64,000 bases of DNA. Origin: JBBAGC01 sp964491265 (lineage in GTDB: Bacteria > Spirochaetota > UBA4802 > UBA5550). The position numbers and the translations under genes are program-made. Location: assembly GCA_964491265.1 (NCBI GenBank), contig CAZBFP010000002.1, positions 124,001-188,000 on the forward strand, read 5' to 3'. The notes beneath the pieces were generated by a model, which was not told the origin of the DNA, ran no database searches, and saw nothing but the letters and a program-made list of their open reading frames with translations. Shown in pieces: positions 25,812-33,224 of the stretch. Each line of letters opens with the position of its first letter. Position 1 is the first letter of the stretch.

Positions 25812-26060
25812 CAGCAGTTTAAATCTATGAAAAAATTCATAGTTATGCCTCAGGGAATATCTTTCGTGATTATTTTGCTTTTTTATTTAATCTTATCAGA
25901 ATTCGTAAAACTTCTCTGAAATCCATATTATACCAGCTTTATCTCTCAATATAAAACTTTTGCCACTGATTCAATACAAAAATACCTGAACTGTTCATAA
26001 TTATTAAGCTGTATATAACAAAAAAAAGAGTTTTTAAAGAGAAATTAAAGAAAAAATTTT

Positions 26061-26076
26061 TGGCATGGAAATTGCA
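26061..26076 (+). promoter_or_regulatory. Sigma-54 (-24/-12) promoter of the TRAP operon
   Basis: TGGCATGGAAATTGCA fits the consensus TGGCAC-N5-TTGCA with the invariant GG and GC 12 bp apart. It lies 87 bp upstream of dctP and just downstream of an NtrC-type activator gene. Transcription would start near 26087, inside the inverted repeat at 26078-26123. Confidence 0.85.
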
Positions 26077-26077
26077 T

Positions 26078-26123
26078 ATTATAATCAGTGAGCCGGATTA
26101 AATGCCAGCTCACTGATTATAAT
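26078..26123. repeat. 16-bp perfect inverted repeat over the transcription start
   Basis: ATTATAATCAGTGAGC and GCTCACTGATTATAAT pair perfectly around a 14-nt spacer. The left arm starts next to the -12 element, so only part of it would be transcribed. An operator for a repressor or architectural protein is therefore at least as likely as an RNA hairpin. Confidence 0.7.
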
Positions 26124-26162
26124 CAAAACTAAAATAAGCTAAAATAATAAGGAGAAGAGACG

Positions 26163-27149
26163 ATGAAAAAGTTTTCAGTCATACTTAGTATCGTGGTTTT
26201 ATCATTGGCTATTTTTATCCAGGCCTGTTCAAAAAGCGATAAGGTTGTTATAAAGCTGGGCCATATTGCTGAAGCAACAAATCCATATGGGCAGGGCGCG
26301 GATTATTTCGCGAAACTTGTTGCAGAAAAATCGGGCGGTAAAATTGAAGTAAAGGTATTCCCTTCTTCACAGCTTGGAGCTCAAAAGGAACTTATTGAGG
26401 GGCTCATCTATGGAACAGTGGATATGACTCTTACAGGTACAGCGGAACTCGGAACATTCCAGCCTCAGATGGCTCTTTTCGACCTGCCTTTCCTTTTTAA
26501 AGACAGGGATCACGCATACAGGGCACTCGACAGTGTCGGTATGGATCTTGGTAAAGCACTTGAGCCTAAAGGGATCAAACTTCTTGGATACATGGAAAAT
26601 GGTATCAGACACCTGACTAACAATAAACGTCCGGTAAAATCTCCAGCTGATATGAAGGGCCTTAAAATCCGTGTTATGAATAATAAAGTGTATATAGAAA
26701 TGATAAAAGCGCTCGGCGGATCACCTACTCCTATGGCATTTGCTGAACTCTATTCTGCAATGCAGCAGGGAACTGTTGACGGCCAGGAAAATCCAAGCGC
26801 GCACATTTTCACAAAACGTTTTTTTGAAGTTCAGAAATACGCTTCTTTAACAGGCCACGCGTATGCTCCGGAACCTGTACTTATTTCAATGAAAACATGG
26901 AATAAGCTTACAGACGAGCAGAAAAAGATAATTCAGGATGCGGCAAATGAAGCAGTTGCATGGCAGAGAAAGCTTTCAGAAGCAAAGGATGAAGAATTCT
27001 GGACAAAAATAAAAGCTACAAATAAAATATCCGTAATAAATGTTGATCGTGTACCTTTTATTAACGCGACAAAAAGTGTATATAAGGAAATGGAGAATAC
27101 AGTCGGTAAGGATAATATAGAGAAAGTCCAGAAAATGGAAAAAAAATAG
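26163..27149 (+). CDS. dctP: TRAP transporter solute-binding protein, DctP family
   Basis: The 328-residue protein has a lipoprotein signal (IFIQAC, Cys near residue 22), unusual for DctP but common where the binding protein is membrane-tethered. The family motifs are GHIAEATNPYGQGADYFA, VKVFPSSQLGAQKELIEGL, and GLKIRVMNNKVYIEMIKALG with the substrate-carboxylate Arg in LKIRV. TVDGQENPSAHI is also typical. The ribosome site is AAGGAGAAG. It is the first gene after the sigma-54 promoter and is followed by dctQ and dctM. The substrate is probably a C4-dicarboxylate, given the malic enzyme downstream. Confidence 0.93.
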   Translation: MKKFSVILSIVVLSLAIFIQACSKSDKVVIKLGHIAEATNPYGQGADYFAKLVAEKSGGKIEVKVFPSSQLGAQKELIEGLIYGTVDMTLTGTAELGTFQPQMALFDLPFLFKDRDHAYRALDSVGMDLGKALEPKGIKLLGYMENGIRHLTNNKRPVKSPADMKGLKIRVMNNKVYIEMIKALGGSPTPMAFAELYSAMQQGTVDGQENPSAHIFTKRFFEVQKYASLTGHAYAPEPVLISMKTWNKLTDEQKKIIQDAANEAVAWQRKLSEAKDEEFWTKIKATNKISVINVDRVPFINATKSVYKEMENTVGKDNIEKVQKMEKK

Positions 27150-27199
27150 CAGCAGTCTGAAAAATCAGCTCCTCCCCCGATCGGGAGGGCTCAGGGGTA

Positions 27200-27241
27200 G
27201 AGTGAAATAATTGATGTAACAAAACAAAAATTATTTCACTC
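27200..27241 (+). repeat. Stem-loop between dctP and dctQ
   Basis: The 13-bp arms GAGTGAAATAATT and AATTATTTCACTC pair perfectly in the 163-bp gap. A smaller GC-rich hairpin lies just before it. Such structures after the binding-protein gene usually stabilise its mRNA or partly terminate transcription, giving more binding protein than permease. Confidence 0.6.
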
Positions 27242-27312
27242 CTGACCCTTAACTTACAGGAAAGATTTTCCTTGCTCAGGAAAACTTTGCTTTAGAGGAG
27301 GAGAAATCAATT

Positions 27313-27816
27313 ATGGTTATGTATGAAAAATTATTAAAAGCTGTACGGTCCGTTTTATATGTTTTTTCAGTAACAGCAATGTCTATAATGCTGATTACAA
27401 TTTTCTGTCAGGTAATTACCAGATACTGGTTCAACTACACTCCGGAATGGTCTGAAGAACTTGCCAGATTTTTATTTGTATGGGTGGTTTTCCTGGGATC
27501 AGCCCTGATCATGGGAGACGCCGGTCATCTTGCAGTTCAATTTATACCGGATATGCTTAAAGGAACAAAAGCGGGTAAGGTTGTAGCTATTATTATTAAT
27601 ATCGCCAGCTATGTTTTCATAGGCATACTTTTTTTAAAAGGATTGGAAATGACAAGCATTATGACATTCCAGCTTTCTCCCGGAATGAATATTCCCATGA
27701 GCTATATCTACTTTGTGATTCCATTCAGCAGCATACTGATGCTCTTATATCTAATTAAAAGCAGTATAGAAATAATCCGCGGTTCTTCAGATCATGAAGA
27801 AAAGCTGATAGATTAG
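27313..27816 (+). CDS. dctQ: TRAP transporter small permease, DctQ family
   Basis: The 167-residue protein has four predicted membrane helices. TRYWFNYTPEWSEELARFLF and WVVFLGSALIMGDAGHLAVQ are the standard DctQ motifs. It pairs with DctM to form the membrane part of the transporter. The ribosome site is GAGGAGGAG, spaced 8 bp. It ends 10 bp before dctM. Confidence 0.93.
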   Translation: MVMYEKLLKAVRSVLYVFSVTAMSIMLITIFCQVITRYWFNYTPEWSEELARFLFVWVVFLGSALIMGDAGHLAVQFIPDMLKGTKAGKVVAIIINIASYVFIGILFLKGLEMTSIMTFQLSPGMNIPMSYIYFVIPFSSILMLLYLIKSSIEIIRGSSDHEEKLID

Positions 27817-27826
27817 GGGGCGGAAT

Positions 27827-29101
27827 ATGGGACTTATATTATTAGGAATATTTTTATTACTTACTGCAGTCGGCGTGCCGGTGGCCTTTGGACTCTGCCT
27901 TTCTGTTTCAGTTATTCTTTTTTTCTTTATGGATATGCCTCTGGTTATGGTTACACAAATCATGTATTCAGGCATTGACTCCTTTTCATTTATGGCAGTA
28001 CCGTTTTTTATGCTTGCAGGGGCTTTCATGTCAGCAGGGGGTGTAACAGCACGGCTTGTGTCATTTTCACAATCACTTGTAGGATCGTTTAGAGGGGGGC
28101 TGGCACAGACAGTTTCTGTTTCCGGATGTTTTTTCGCGGCCATCTCCGGATCTTCAGCAGCCACAACAGCCGCCCTTGGATCCACCATGATCGGCGAACT
28201 TGAAAAGAAAAATTATAGCCGTGAATGGGCAACCGGTATTGTCGCTTCAAGCGGAGTTGTTGGAATAGTTATTCCGCCGTCAATTACATTGGTTGTATAT
28301 GGTGTAATTGCTGACACATCCATAGGCGATCTATTTGTCGGAGGACTTATTCCCGGAATTATGATGGGCCTTGCCATGATGCTGGTAAGCTGGTACCTGG
28401 CAAAAAAGAATGGAATTGAAGCAGAAGGAAGCTTTTCAATTAAAGCTGCCCTTGTCTCCTTTAAGGATTCTTTTTTCGCACTGATGACACCGGTTATTAT
28501 TATTGGCGGTATATACGGAGGTATTTTTACGCCTACTGAAGCTGCTGCAGTTGCCGCAGTTTATGGAATTTTTGTAGGATTTTTTATATATAAGGAACTT
28601 AAATTCAAGGATTTTCCGAAAATTATTTTCCAGGCTGTAACTGGAACTACACTTATTATGTTTCTTGTTGGAGCTGCAAATGTATTCGGATGGGTGATTA
28701 CCAACCTGCAGATCCCTCAGCAGGTAGCAGCATTCGTTGTATCAATAACATCATCACCGATAGTTTTTCTTCTGGCGATGAATGTACTGCTTCTTTTTAT
28801 AGGTACCCTGGTTAATGCCTCCGCGGCAGTGGTTATTCTTACACCGATATTTCTGCCTGTGGCAATAACTCTTGGTATTGACCCTCTTTTCTTTGGTGTA
28901 CTGATGGTTGTCAACCTTGCGATCGGATGTATTACCCCTCCAGTGGGACTTGATCTTTTTGTAGCAAGTGCAATCGCCAAGGTTCCGATTGAGCGGGTTA
29001 TAAAGGCGACTCTTCCCTACCTGTATGCTCTGCTTGTCGTTCTTATGATTCTGACAATATTTCCATGGTTTATAACTGTATTGCCGTCACTTTTACAATA
29101 A
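27827..29101 (+). CDS. dctM: TRAP transporter large permease, DctM family
   Basis: A 424-residue polytopic protein with 11-12 helices. Motifs include PFFMLAGAFMSAGGVTARLV, GCFFAAISGSSAATTAALG and IGCITPPVGLDLFVASAIAK, all diagnostic of DctM. It transports the solute delivered by DctP using the sodium gradient. The start follows AGGGGGCGG. Malic enzyme starts about 100 bp downstream in the same direction. Confidence 0.95.
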   Translation: MGLILLGIFLLLTAVGVPVAFGLCLSVSVILFFFMDMPLVMVTQIMYSGIDSFSFMAVPFFMLAGAFMSAGGVTARLVSFSQSLVGSFRGGLAQTVSVSGCFFAAISGSSAATTAALGSTMIGELEKKNYSREWATGIVASSGVVGIVIPPSITLVVYGVIADTSIGDLFVGGLIPGIMMGLAMMLVSWYLAKKNGIEAEGSFSIKAALVSFKDSFFALMTPVIIIGGIYGGIFTPTEAAAVAAVYGIFVGFFIYKELKFKDFPKIIFQAVTGTTLIMFLVGAANVFGWVITNLQIPQQVAAFVVSITSSPIVFLLAMNVLLLFIGTLVNASAAVVILTPIFLPVAITLGIDPLFFGVLMVVNLAIGCITPPVGLDLFVASAIAKVPIERVIKATLPYLYALLVVLMILTIFPWFITVLPSLLQ

Positions 29102-29200
29102 TAAAGATCCATTCCCCGTCATTCTCTGACCCCTTGTGGGGATATGGCAGAGGATTGCGGGGGATTAAGATGTAATTATAATCAAAAAAACGGAGGTCCC

Positions 29201-30655
29201 GTGAAAAAGATAGACATCACATTGAAAGATCTGAATGATCTTTTCCCCGAAAATTTTACCCAGGAGCAGTTAGCAAAAGCAAAAACCGCTTTTTTGAAAG
29301 AGATGTCGTACCATGCTCACAAATTTTACGGCGGGAAAATGCAGACTATACCAAAGGCCGGGATTTACGGCTTTAACTGGTTCAACATCTGGTACACTCC
29401 CGGAGTTTCAAAAATATCAACAACGATCAGGGATGACCATTACTCATCATTTGAACTTTCAAACCGCGGGAACCTGGTAGCGGTTATATCGGATTCAACC
29501 AGGGTGCTGGGGGACGGTGACTGTACACCGGCAGGCGGCTTGGGCGTTATGGAGGGGAAAGCGATGCTGATGAAATATCTCGGCGGCGTTGACGCGGTTG
29601 CCCTCTGTATAGACAGCTATAACAAAAAAGGCGAACATGATCCCGACAAGATTATTGATTTTGTAAAGATGCTTCAGCCGAGTTTCGGGGCAGTAAACCT
29701 TGAGGATATATCCCAGCCTAACTGCTACAAAGTTCTGGATACATTGCGAGAGGATTGCGATATCCCGGTCTGGCATGATGATGCGCAGGGAACAGGATCA
29801 GTAACACTTGCGGGCCTGATAAACGCGCTTAAGATCGTAGATAAAAAAATCGGCGAAGCGAAGATTGTTTTTTACGGGGCAGGCGCAGCGAACTCCACAA
29901 TCGCTCGACTTATAATAAAAACCGGCGGAGATCCCGAGAAAATGATTATGTTTGACATTAATGGTGCGCTTCATACAGGGAGAGAGGATATTAAATCCGA
30001 CCCCGGTTTTTATAACCAGTGGAATTTATGTAAAAAGACCAATCCAAAAAAAATCGATAACATTGAAGAAGCTATAAAAAATGCTGATGCAATAATATCG
30101 CTCAGCATGCCGGGCCCGGATGTAATCAAGCCTGCGTGGATAAAAAGCATGGCGCAGAAACCGATCGTTTTTGCATGCGCCAATCCGGTACCGGAAATTT
30201 ATCCATATGCGGCTAAAGAGGCTGGGGCCTATGTCGTTGCTACCGGACGCGGGGATTTCCCTAACCAGGTAAACAACTCAATCGGATTCCCGGGGATTCT
30301 TAAAGGAGCTCTCCTTGTTCGTGCCCGTAAAATCACTGATGAGATGGCTATTGCCGCTTCATATTCCGTTGCTTCATTTGCTGAGAAAAAAGGGATAAAT
30401 CCTGACCATATTATGCCGCTGATGGATGAAACAGAAGTTTTTGCCCATGTCGCTGCGGATGTTGCCATGGAAGCGATTAAGAATGGAGTTGCGCGTATAG
30501 AGCTTAACAAAGAGCAGGTTTACAACCAGACAATGCATGATATTCTGGAATCACGCAAACATTTGGATCTGTTAATGGAAAATAACCTGATTAAAAAACC
30601 GGATACTTCCATGATAGAAGCTGCTCTTGCAAAAGCGATTGCTGAAGTGAAGTAA
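29201..30655 (+). CDS. Malic enzyme (oxidative decarboxylation of malate)
   Basis: The 484-residue protein has a malic N domain (YGFNWFNIWYTPGVS; SNRGNLVAVISDSTRVLGDG). An NAD-binding domain follows (WHDDAQGTGSVTLAGLINAL; IVFYGAGAANSTIARLI). It converts malate to pyruvate and CO2 with reduction of NAD or NADP; the cofactor cannot be settled by eye. The frame is open from 29144, but GTG at 29201 follows CGGAGG at ideal spacing and gives VKKIDITLKDLNDLFPENF, so that start is used. As last gene of the dctPQM operon it would feed imported malate or fumarate into pyruvate. Confidence 0.9.
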   Translation: MKKIDITLKDLNDLFPENFTQEQLAKAKTAFLKEMSYHAHKFYGGKMQTIPKAGIYGFNWFNIWYTPGVSKISTTIRDDHYSSFELSNRGNLVAVISDSTRVLGDGDCTPAGGLGVMEGKAMLMKYLGGVDAVALCIDSYNKKGEHDPDKIIDFVKMLQPSFGAVNLEDISQPNCYKVLDTLREDCDIPVWHDDAQGTGSVTLAGLINALKIVDKKIGEAKIVFYGAGAANSTIARLIIKTGGDPEKMIMFDINGALHTGREDIKSDPGFYNQWNLCKKTNPKKIDNIEEAIKNADAIISLSMPGPDVIKPAWIKSMAQKPIVFACANPVPEIYPYAAKEAGAYVVATGRGDFPNQVNNSIGFPGILKGALLVRARKITDEMAIAASYSVASFAEKKGINPDHIMPLMDETEVFAHVAADVAMEAIKNGVARIELNKEQVYNQTMHDILESRKHLDLLMENNLIKKPDTSMIEAALAKAIAEVK

Positions 30656-30771
30656 TCCCGGATCGAACTGAGAAGAGAGTAAGGATATGAATAGTGATAT
30701 TCTATGGAAGATTTATGAAAAAATCTGATATCAGCGCCGTATTGTGATTAATGATTGATATGTAAGTTTTC

Positions 30772-30805
30772 ATAACCCCGCTTGTTAGTGGGGTTATTTT
30801 ATTAT
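30772..30805 (+). terminator. Intrinsic terminator after the TRAP-malic enzyme operon
   Basis: ATAACCCC and GGGGTTAT form an 8-bp stem with a 10-nt loop, followed by TTTATTATTTT. It lies 117 bp past the malic enzyme stop and overlaps the end of the convergent DUF3781 gene. Confidence 0.75.
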
Positions 30806-31048
30806 TTTATCAGCAGTTATTATTCTTGTTGTGTAAGAATTTATTGTTATTTGAATTTTTCTTTTTAAATTACGGATGTAATAATTTTTACCGGTCTTTT
30901 CAAAATCTTCTAACTGTGTTTCTTTTATTGTCTGAAAGATATATTTCTCAATCTCTTCATTACTCATCTGAATAGAAAGTTTTTTTCTTATCCCAATACC
31001 ATAAACCATCAAGGGAGCCCTTTTGCAGGAAATCAAATATCTCTTCAT
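30794..31048 (-). CDS. DUF3781-like small protein
   Basis: The last 65 residues (IRKKLSIQMSNEEIEKYIFQ, then FEKTGKNYYIRN and ITINSYTTRIITADKI) match my memory of DUF3781, a small cytosolic family of unknown function found near toxin-antitoxin and accessory genes. The first 13 codons (MKRYLISCKRAPL) are an out-of-frame reading of a PAS-protein fragment, so the native start is probably the ATG that gives MVYGIGIRKK, at residue 14. There is no clear ribosome site for this frame; the good site at 31100 belongs to the overlapping frame. It may be poorly expressed or a pseudogene. Confidence 0.5.
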   Translation of the reverse strand: MKRYLISCKRAPLMVYGIGIRKKLSIQMSNEEIEKYIFQTIKETQLEDFEKTGKNYYIRNLKRKIQITINSYTTRIITADKIIK

Positions 31049-31100
31049 TGTTTGATACGAGGTTGTATAGTTCTTCCTTCAGGTAATGCGATTCATCCAT
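30960..31100 (-). pseudogene. N-terminal fragment of a PAS-domain sensor protein
   Basis: An ATG at 31100 with AAGGAG at 7-bp spacing opens 46 codons that read YLKEELYNLVSNNEEIFDF and GSLDGLWYWDKKK. This is the typical start of PAS-containing histidine kinases and GGDEF proteins (usually continuing 'DGLWYWDLENPENEWMSP'). It ends at a stop 46 codons in because the sequence passes into the DUF3781 gene in another frame. It is the stump of a larger sensor gene fused by deletion. Confidence 0.55.
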
Positions 31101-31184
31101 TGGCTGCTCCTTTTATGAAGAATGATTCTTGTGGAATAGAGATATTAATTTTCAACAAGTATTTAAATGGAATTGCCGGATTTT

Positions 31185-32114
31185 CTAAAAACCTAATCTG
31201 GAGCCCCGTTCGTGTATGAGACTTATGTATTTTTCTTTCATTTTTTCAGAGAGGAAACTGATCTGAATTATATCCTCCCAGGATTTCCATGAATTAAATA
31301 GGATTTCCAGTTCCCGTGAAATAATGGCTTCATTCAGATTGAGTCTTTCCTTTGCGAAATATTCGGTAAAAATTTTACCGCTTAAATTATTTTTTTTACC
31401 CATAATTGGAAGGGCGATTTCCTCTTTCGCGTTCTTAAGGGCTATGGTTGTATTGAGCAGGTCATAGGCGGGTGACAGTTCTGTTTTTTCATCTCTGGTT
31501 ATGAGTGAAAAATTTTTCAGATGCATATCCTCGTTCCCTGTAAGAAAATTGAAAAGGGTAAGCCGGAAGAGCTTGATTTTTTCAATAGCCGGGAAGGTGC
31601 AGAATCTGCTGATTATATCTGCCAGCTTCTCCATGGTATAATCATATTTAGTATCACGGCTCTCCCCGGCAAGCTGGGCAAAGTCCTCCAGGGAGTATTT
31701 TTTGTTTCTCCCGTATCTGTCGAAGCGTTTAATAAAATATGTAAATCGTCCATCCTTTGAATAGACCATGCCATTGAAGGGAACCTCTATTCCGGAAAGT
31801 GAAGCAAGCTTCATAGTCAGTGATTCATTTGCCGGGAGCTCAGGGTAAAGAGTATTTTCAGGTTTTAATATATATGTGCCCCCCTGGTCTGCCAGTTCAA
31901 ACACTTTAGCGGCTCTGTTGAACCGGGCGCTCAGCTTGGGCTGTACCCCCTGGATCGACATTTTATCAGCTCTCATGGCTGCTTCATGAACCTGCTCCTC
32001 CTGGGTGAAGGGGAGGTCGTTAAGTGTGTCCAGATTTTTTGAGAGCAGGTTAAGCCCTCCTTTTGAGTATTTCTCCTCGCCGCAGTTCTGGTATGTTATG
32101 GGGCAGATATTCAT
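31185..32114 (-). CDS. hipT: HipT-type Ser/Thr kinase toxin (HipA C-terminal kinase, split form)
   Basis: A 309-residue HipA-fold kinase lacking the usual N-terminal subdomain, which is encoded separately next to it. It starts with the short Cys motif CPITYQNCG typical of HipT. The Gly-rich loop is S53-I54-Q55-GVQPKL, whose serine corresponds to the autophosphorylation site. The catalytic region is GNEDMHLKNFSL and the metal-binding Asp is in LSPAYDLLNT. HipA-family toxins phosphorylate aminoacyl-tRNA synthetases (GltX for HipA, TrpS for HipT of E. coli O127). The target here is unknown. It overlaps hipS by 4 bp. Confidence 0.88.
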   Translation of the reverse strand: MNICPITYQNCGEEKYSKGGLNLLSKNLDTLNDLPFTQEEQVHEAAMRADKMSIQGVQPKLSARFNRAAKVFELADQGGTYILKPENTLYPELPANESLTMKLASLSGIEVPFNGMVYSKDGRFTYFIKRFDRYGRNKKYSLEDFAQLAGESRDTKYDYTMEKLADIISRFCTFPAIEKIKLFRLTLFNFLTGNEDMHLKNFSLITRDEKTELSPAYDLLNTTIALKNAKEEIALPIMGKKNNLSGKIFTEYFAKERLNLNEAIISRELEILFNSWKSWEDIIQISFLSEKMKEKYISLIHERGSRLGF

Positions 32115-32425
32115 TCAGCACCCCTTATTGTAACAGAACCGACAAGGTCGCTCCCTGTGAGAAGAAGTATTGAAAAATAGTCATTGCGGTCAATTTTGGA
32201 TTTACGCAGAAGAGCCTCAAGCTGAACACCTTCAGGGAGGAGCCCTTCAAAAAAGGGGGGGAACCTGTCAAATTCGTATTCCTTCCGGGAAAGGGGGAGG
32301 GTAAGTGAAACCGGGGGGCCTGTATATTCATCTGCATAATTAAATGAGTATTTTTTCCCCTGCTCATATTCAATAAGATCGCCGGCATAGATAGCAAAGT
32401 TAAAAACCTCAGCTTTACGCATCAT
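32111..32425 (-). CDS. hipS: HipS-type protein (HipA N-terminal subdomain as separate gene)
   Basis: The 104-residue protein corresponds to the N-terminal subdomain 1 of HipA: FDRFPPFFEGLLPEGVQLEA followed by DYFSILLLTGSDLVGSVTI is its signature. In the HipBST system of enteropathogenic E. coli the equivalent protein is the actual antitoxin of HipT. It overlaps hipB by 11 bp upstream and hipT by 4 bp downstream, so all three are translationally coupled. Clean start, stop and overlap argue that this is a natural three-gene arrangement and not a frameshifted hipA. Confidence 0.87.
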   Translation of the reverse strand: MMRKAEVFNFAIYAGDLIEYEQGKKYSFNYADEYTGPPVSLTLPLSRKEYEFDRFPPFFEGLLPEGVQLEALLRKSKIDRNDYFSILLLTGSDLVGSVTIRGAE

Positions 32426-32645
32426 TATTCTCCATGAGCTTTATTAAAGGGTTCTTAAGCTCAACTTTTATGTTTAAAACTGATAATATTTTAAGAATGG
32501 AATTAATCTGAACCGTCTCTTTCCCTTTTTCTACGTCAAAGACAACAGTTTTCCCCACACCGGCCATGAGAGCTAATTCCTTTTGAGTGAGGCCGCTCTT
32601 TTTTCTGTGAAAGCGTACTGTTTCTCCAATTTCTGATGGTGTCAT
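32415..32645 (-). CDS. hipB: HipB-type helix-turn-helix regulator
   Basis: The 76-residue Xre-family protein is almost entirely HTH: VRFHRKKSGLTQKELALMAG, then VGKTVVFDVEKGKETVQINS. HipB proteins bind operators in their own promoter and form the repressing complex with the toxin. Here the gene comes first in hipB-hipS-hipT. Its ATG is preceded by AGGA, which lies inside the nearest of three similar palindromes (32647-32810), so binding could block both transcription and access to the start. Confidence 0.88.
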   Translation of the reverse strand: MTPSEIGETVRFHRKKSGLTQKELALMAGVGKTVVFDVEKGKETVQINSILKILSVLNIKVELKNPLIKLMENNDA

Positions 32646-32646
32646 A

Positions 32647-32666
32647 TTTCCTGCTGTAACAGTAAA
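32647..32666. promoter_or_regulatory. hip operator 1
   Basis: TTTCCTG-N6-CAGTAAA matches the palindrome TTTACTG-N6-CAGTAAA with one mismatch. It ends one base from the hipB start codon. Its centre is 71 bp from that of operator 2. Confidence 0.6.
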
Positions 32667-32714
32667 AATTAATGATTTTATATATAATGCATCATCAGGA
32701 GTATAAAGTCAATT

Positions 32715-32740
32715 AAATTTACTGCTTTGGCAGTAAATTT
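32715..32740. promoter_or_regulatory. hip operator 2
   Basis: A perfect palindrome with 11-bp arms (AAATTTACTGC and its complement around TTTG). The core is TTTACTG-N6-CAGTAAA. It is the best of the three sites and is 71 bp from both others, centre to centre. Confidence 0.75.
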
Positions 32741-32786
32741 TGTGTAAAAAGAATCAATTTTAACATATTTCAGATGAATTCAGTCT

Positions 32787-32810
32787 ATTTTACTGCTATA
32801 GCGGTAAAAT
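32787..32810. promoter_or_regulatory. hip operator 3
   Basis: ATTTTACTGC-TATA-GCGGTAAAAT has 10-bp arms with one mismatch. The core is TTTACTG-N6-CGGTAAA. It lies 140 bp upstream of hicB on the other side, so it might also affect that gene. Confidence 0.65.
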
Positions 32811-32949
32811 ATTTAGTTTTTAATTATTCTTTTGGATTACTGAAGGTAATTAATCTGGCTATTCAAAATCAGCAGCAGTTGAGATTTGAACTAATTATTC
32901 TTGACTATAGAAATAGAAATAATTATATTAATTATATGAGGTGGAACTT

Positions 32950-33171
32950 ATGGAATATGTGTTCAAGGTCATTGTTGAAGAATGCGAAGAGGGCGGCTTT
33001 TATGCAGAATGTCCAACCTTCCAGGGATGCCACGCTGAGGCAGATTCTTATGAAGAAGTAATGTCGGAAATAAAGGCATTGGTTGCCGGTTTTGTAGATG
33101 AATATAAAAAAAATAATGAACCACTCCCTGTTGACAACTATTCGGTAGCAACAGTTAGAATTGCAGTATGA
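32950..33171 (+). CDS. hicB: HicB family antitoxin
   Basis: The 73-residue protein has the HicB partial RNase-H-like fold: YVFKVIVEECEEGGFYAECP, then GCHAEADSYEEVMSEIKALV. HicB neutralises the mRNA-cleaving toxin HicA. ATG at 32950 (AGGTGG, 5-bp gap) is preferred over GTG at 32941. The gene is followed through an ATGA overlap by only 18 codons of hicA, so it is now an orphan antitoxin. It is divergent from hipBST, and the 304-bp gap between them holds the hip operators. Confidence 0.85.
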   Translation: MEYVFKVIVEECEEGGFYAECPTFQGCHAEADSYEEVMSEIKALVAGFVDEYKKNNEPLPVDNYSVATVRIAV

Positions 33172-33224
33172 CATCCCAGTTTCCTGATTTAAATTCGAAA
33201 CAGCTTTCAAAATTAATAAAATGA
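33168..33224 (+). pseudogene. hicA: Truncated hicA toxin
   Basis: Starting in the ATGA overlap with hicB, the frame reads MTSQFPDLNSKQLSKLIK and stops at TGA. HicA proteins begin like this (FPxLTGKELIKLLKKLGF), but the rest, including the catalytic His region, is absent from the following sequence in all frames. The toxin has been lost by deletion. Its stop codon overlaps the ATG of the longest sigma-factor frame. Confidence 0.65.

Noticed and set aside
31185..32425. Frameshifted single hipA gene
   Set aside because: Both parts have proper starts, stops and a 4-bp ATGA overlap, and the second begins with the Cys motif of HipT, so a natural HipBST arrangement is more likely.
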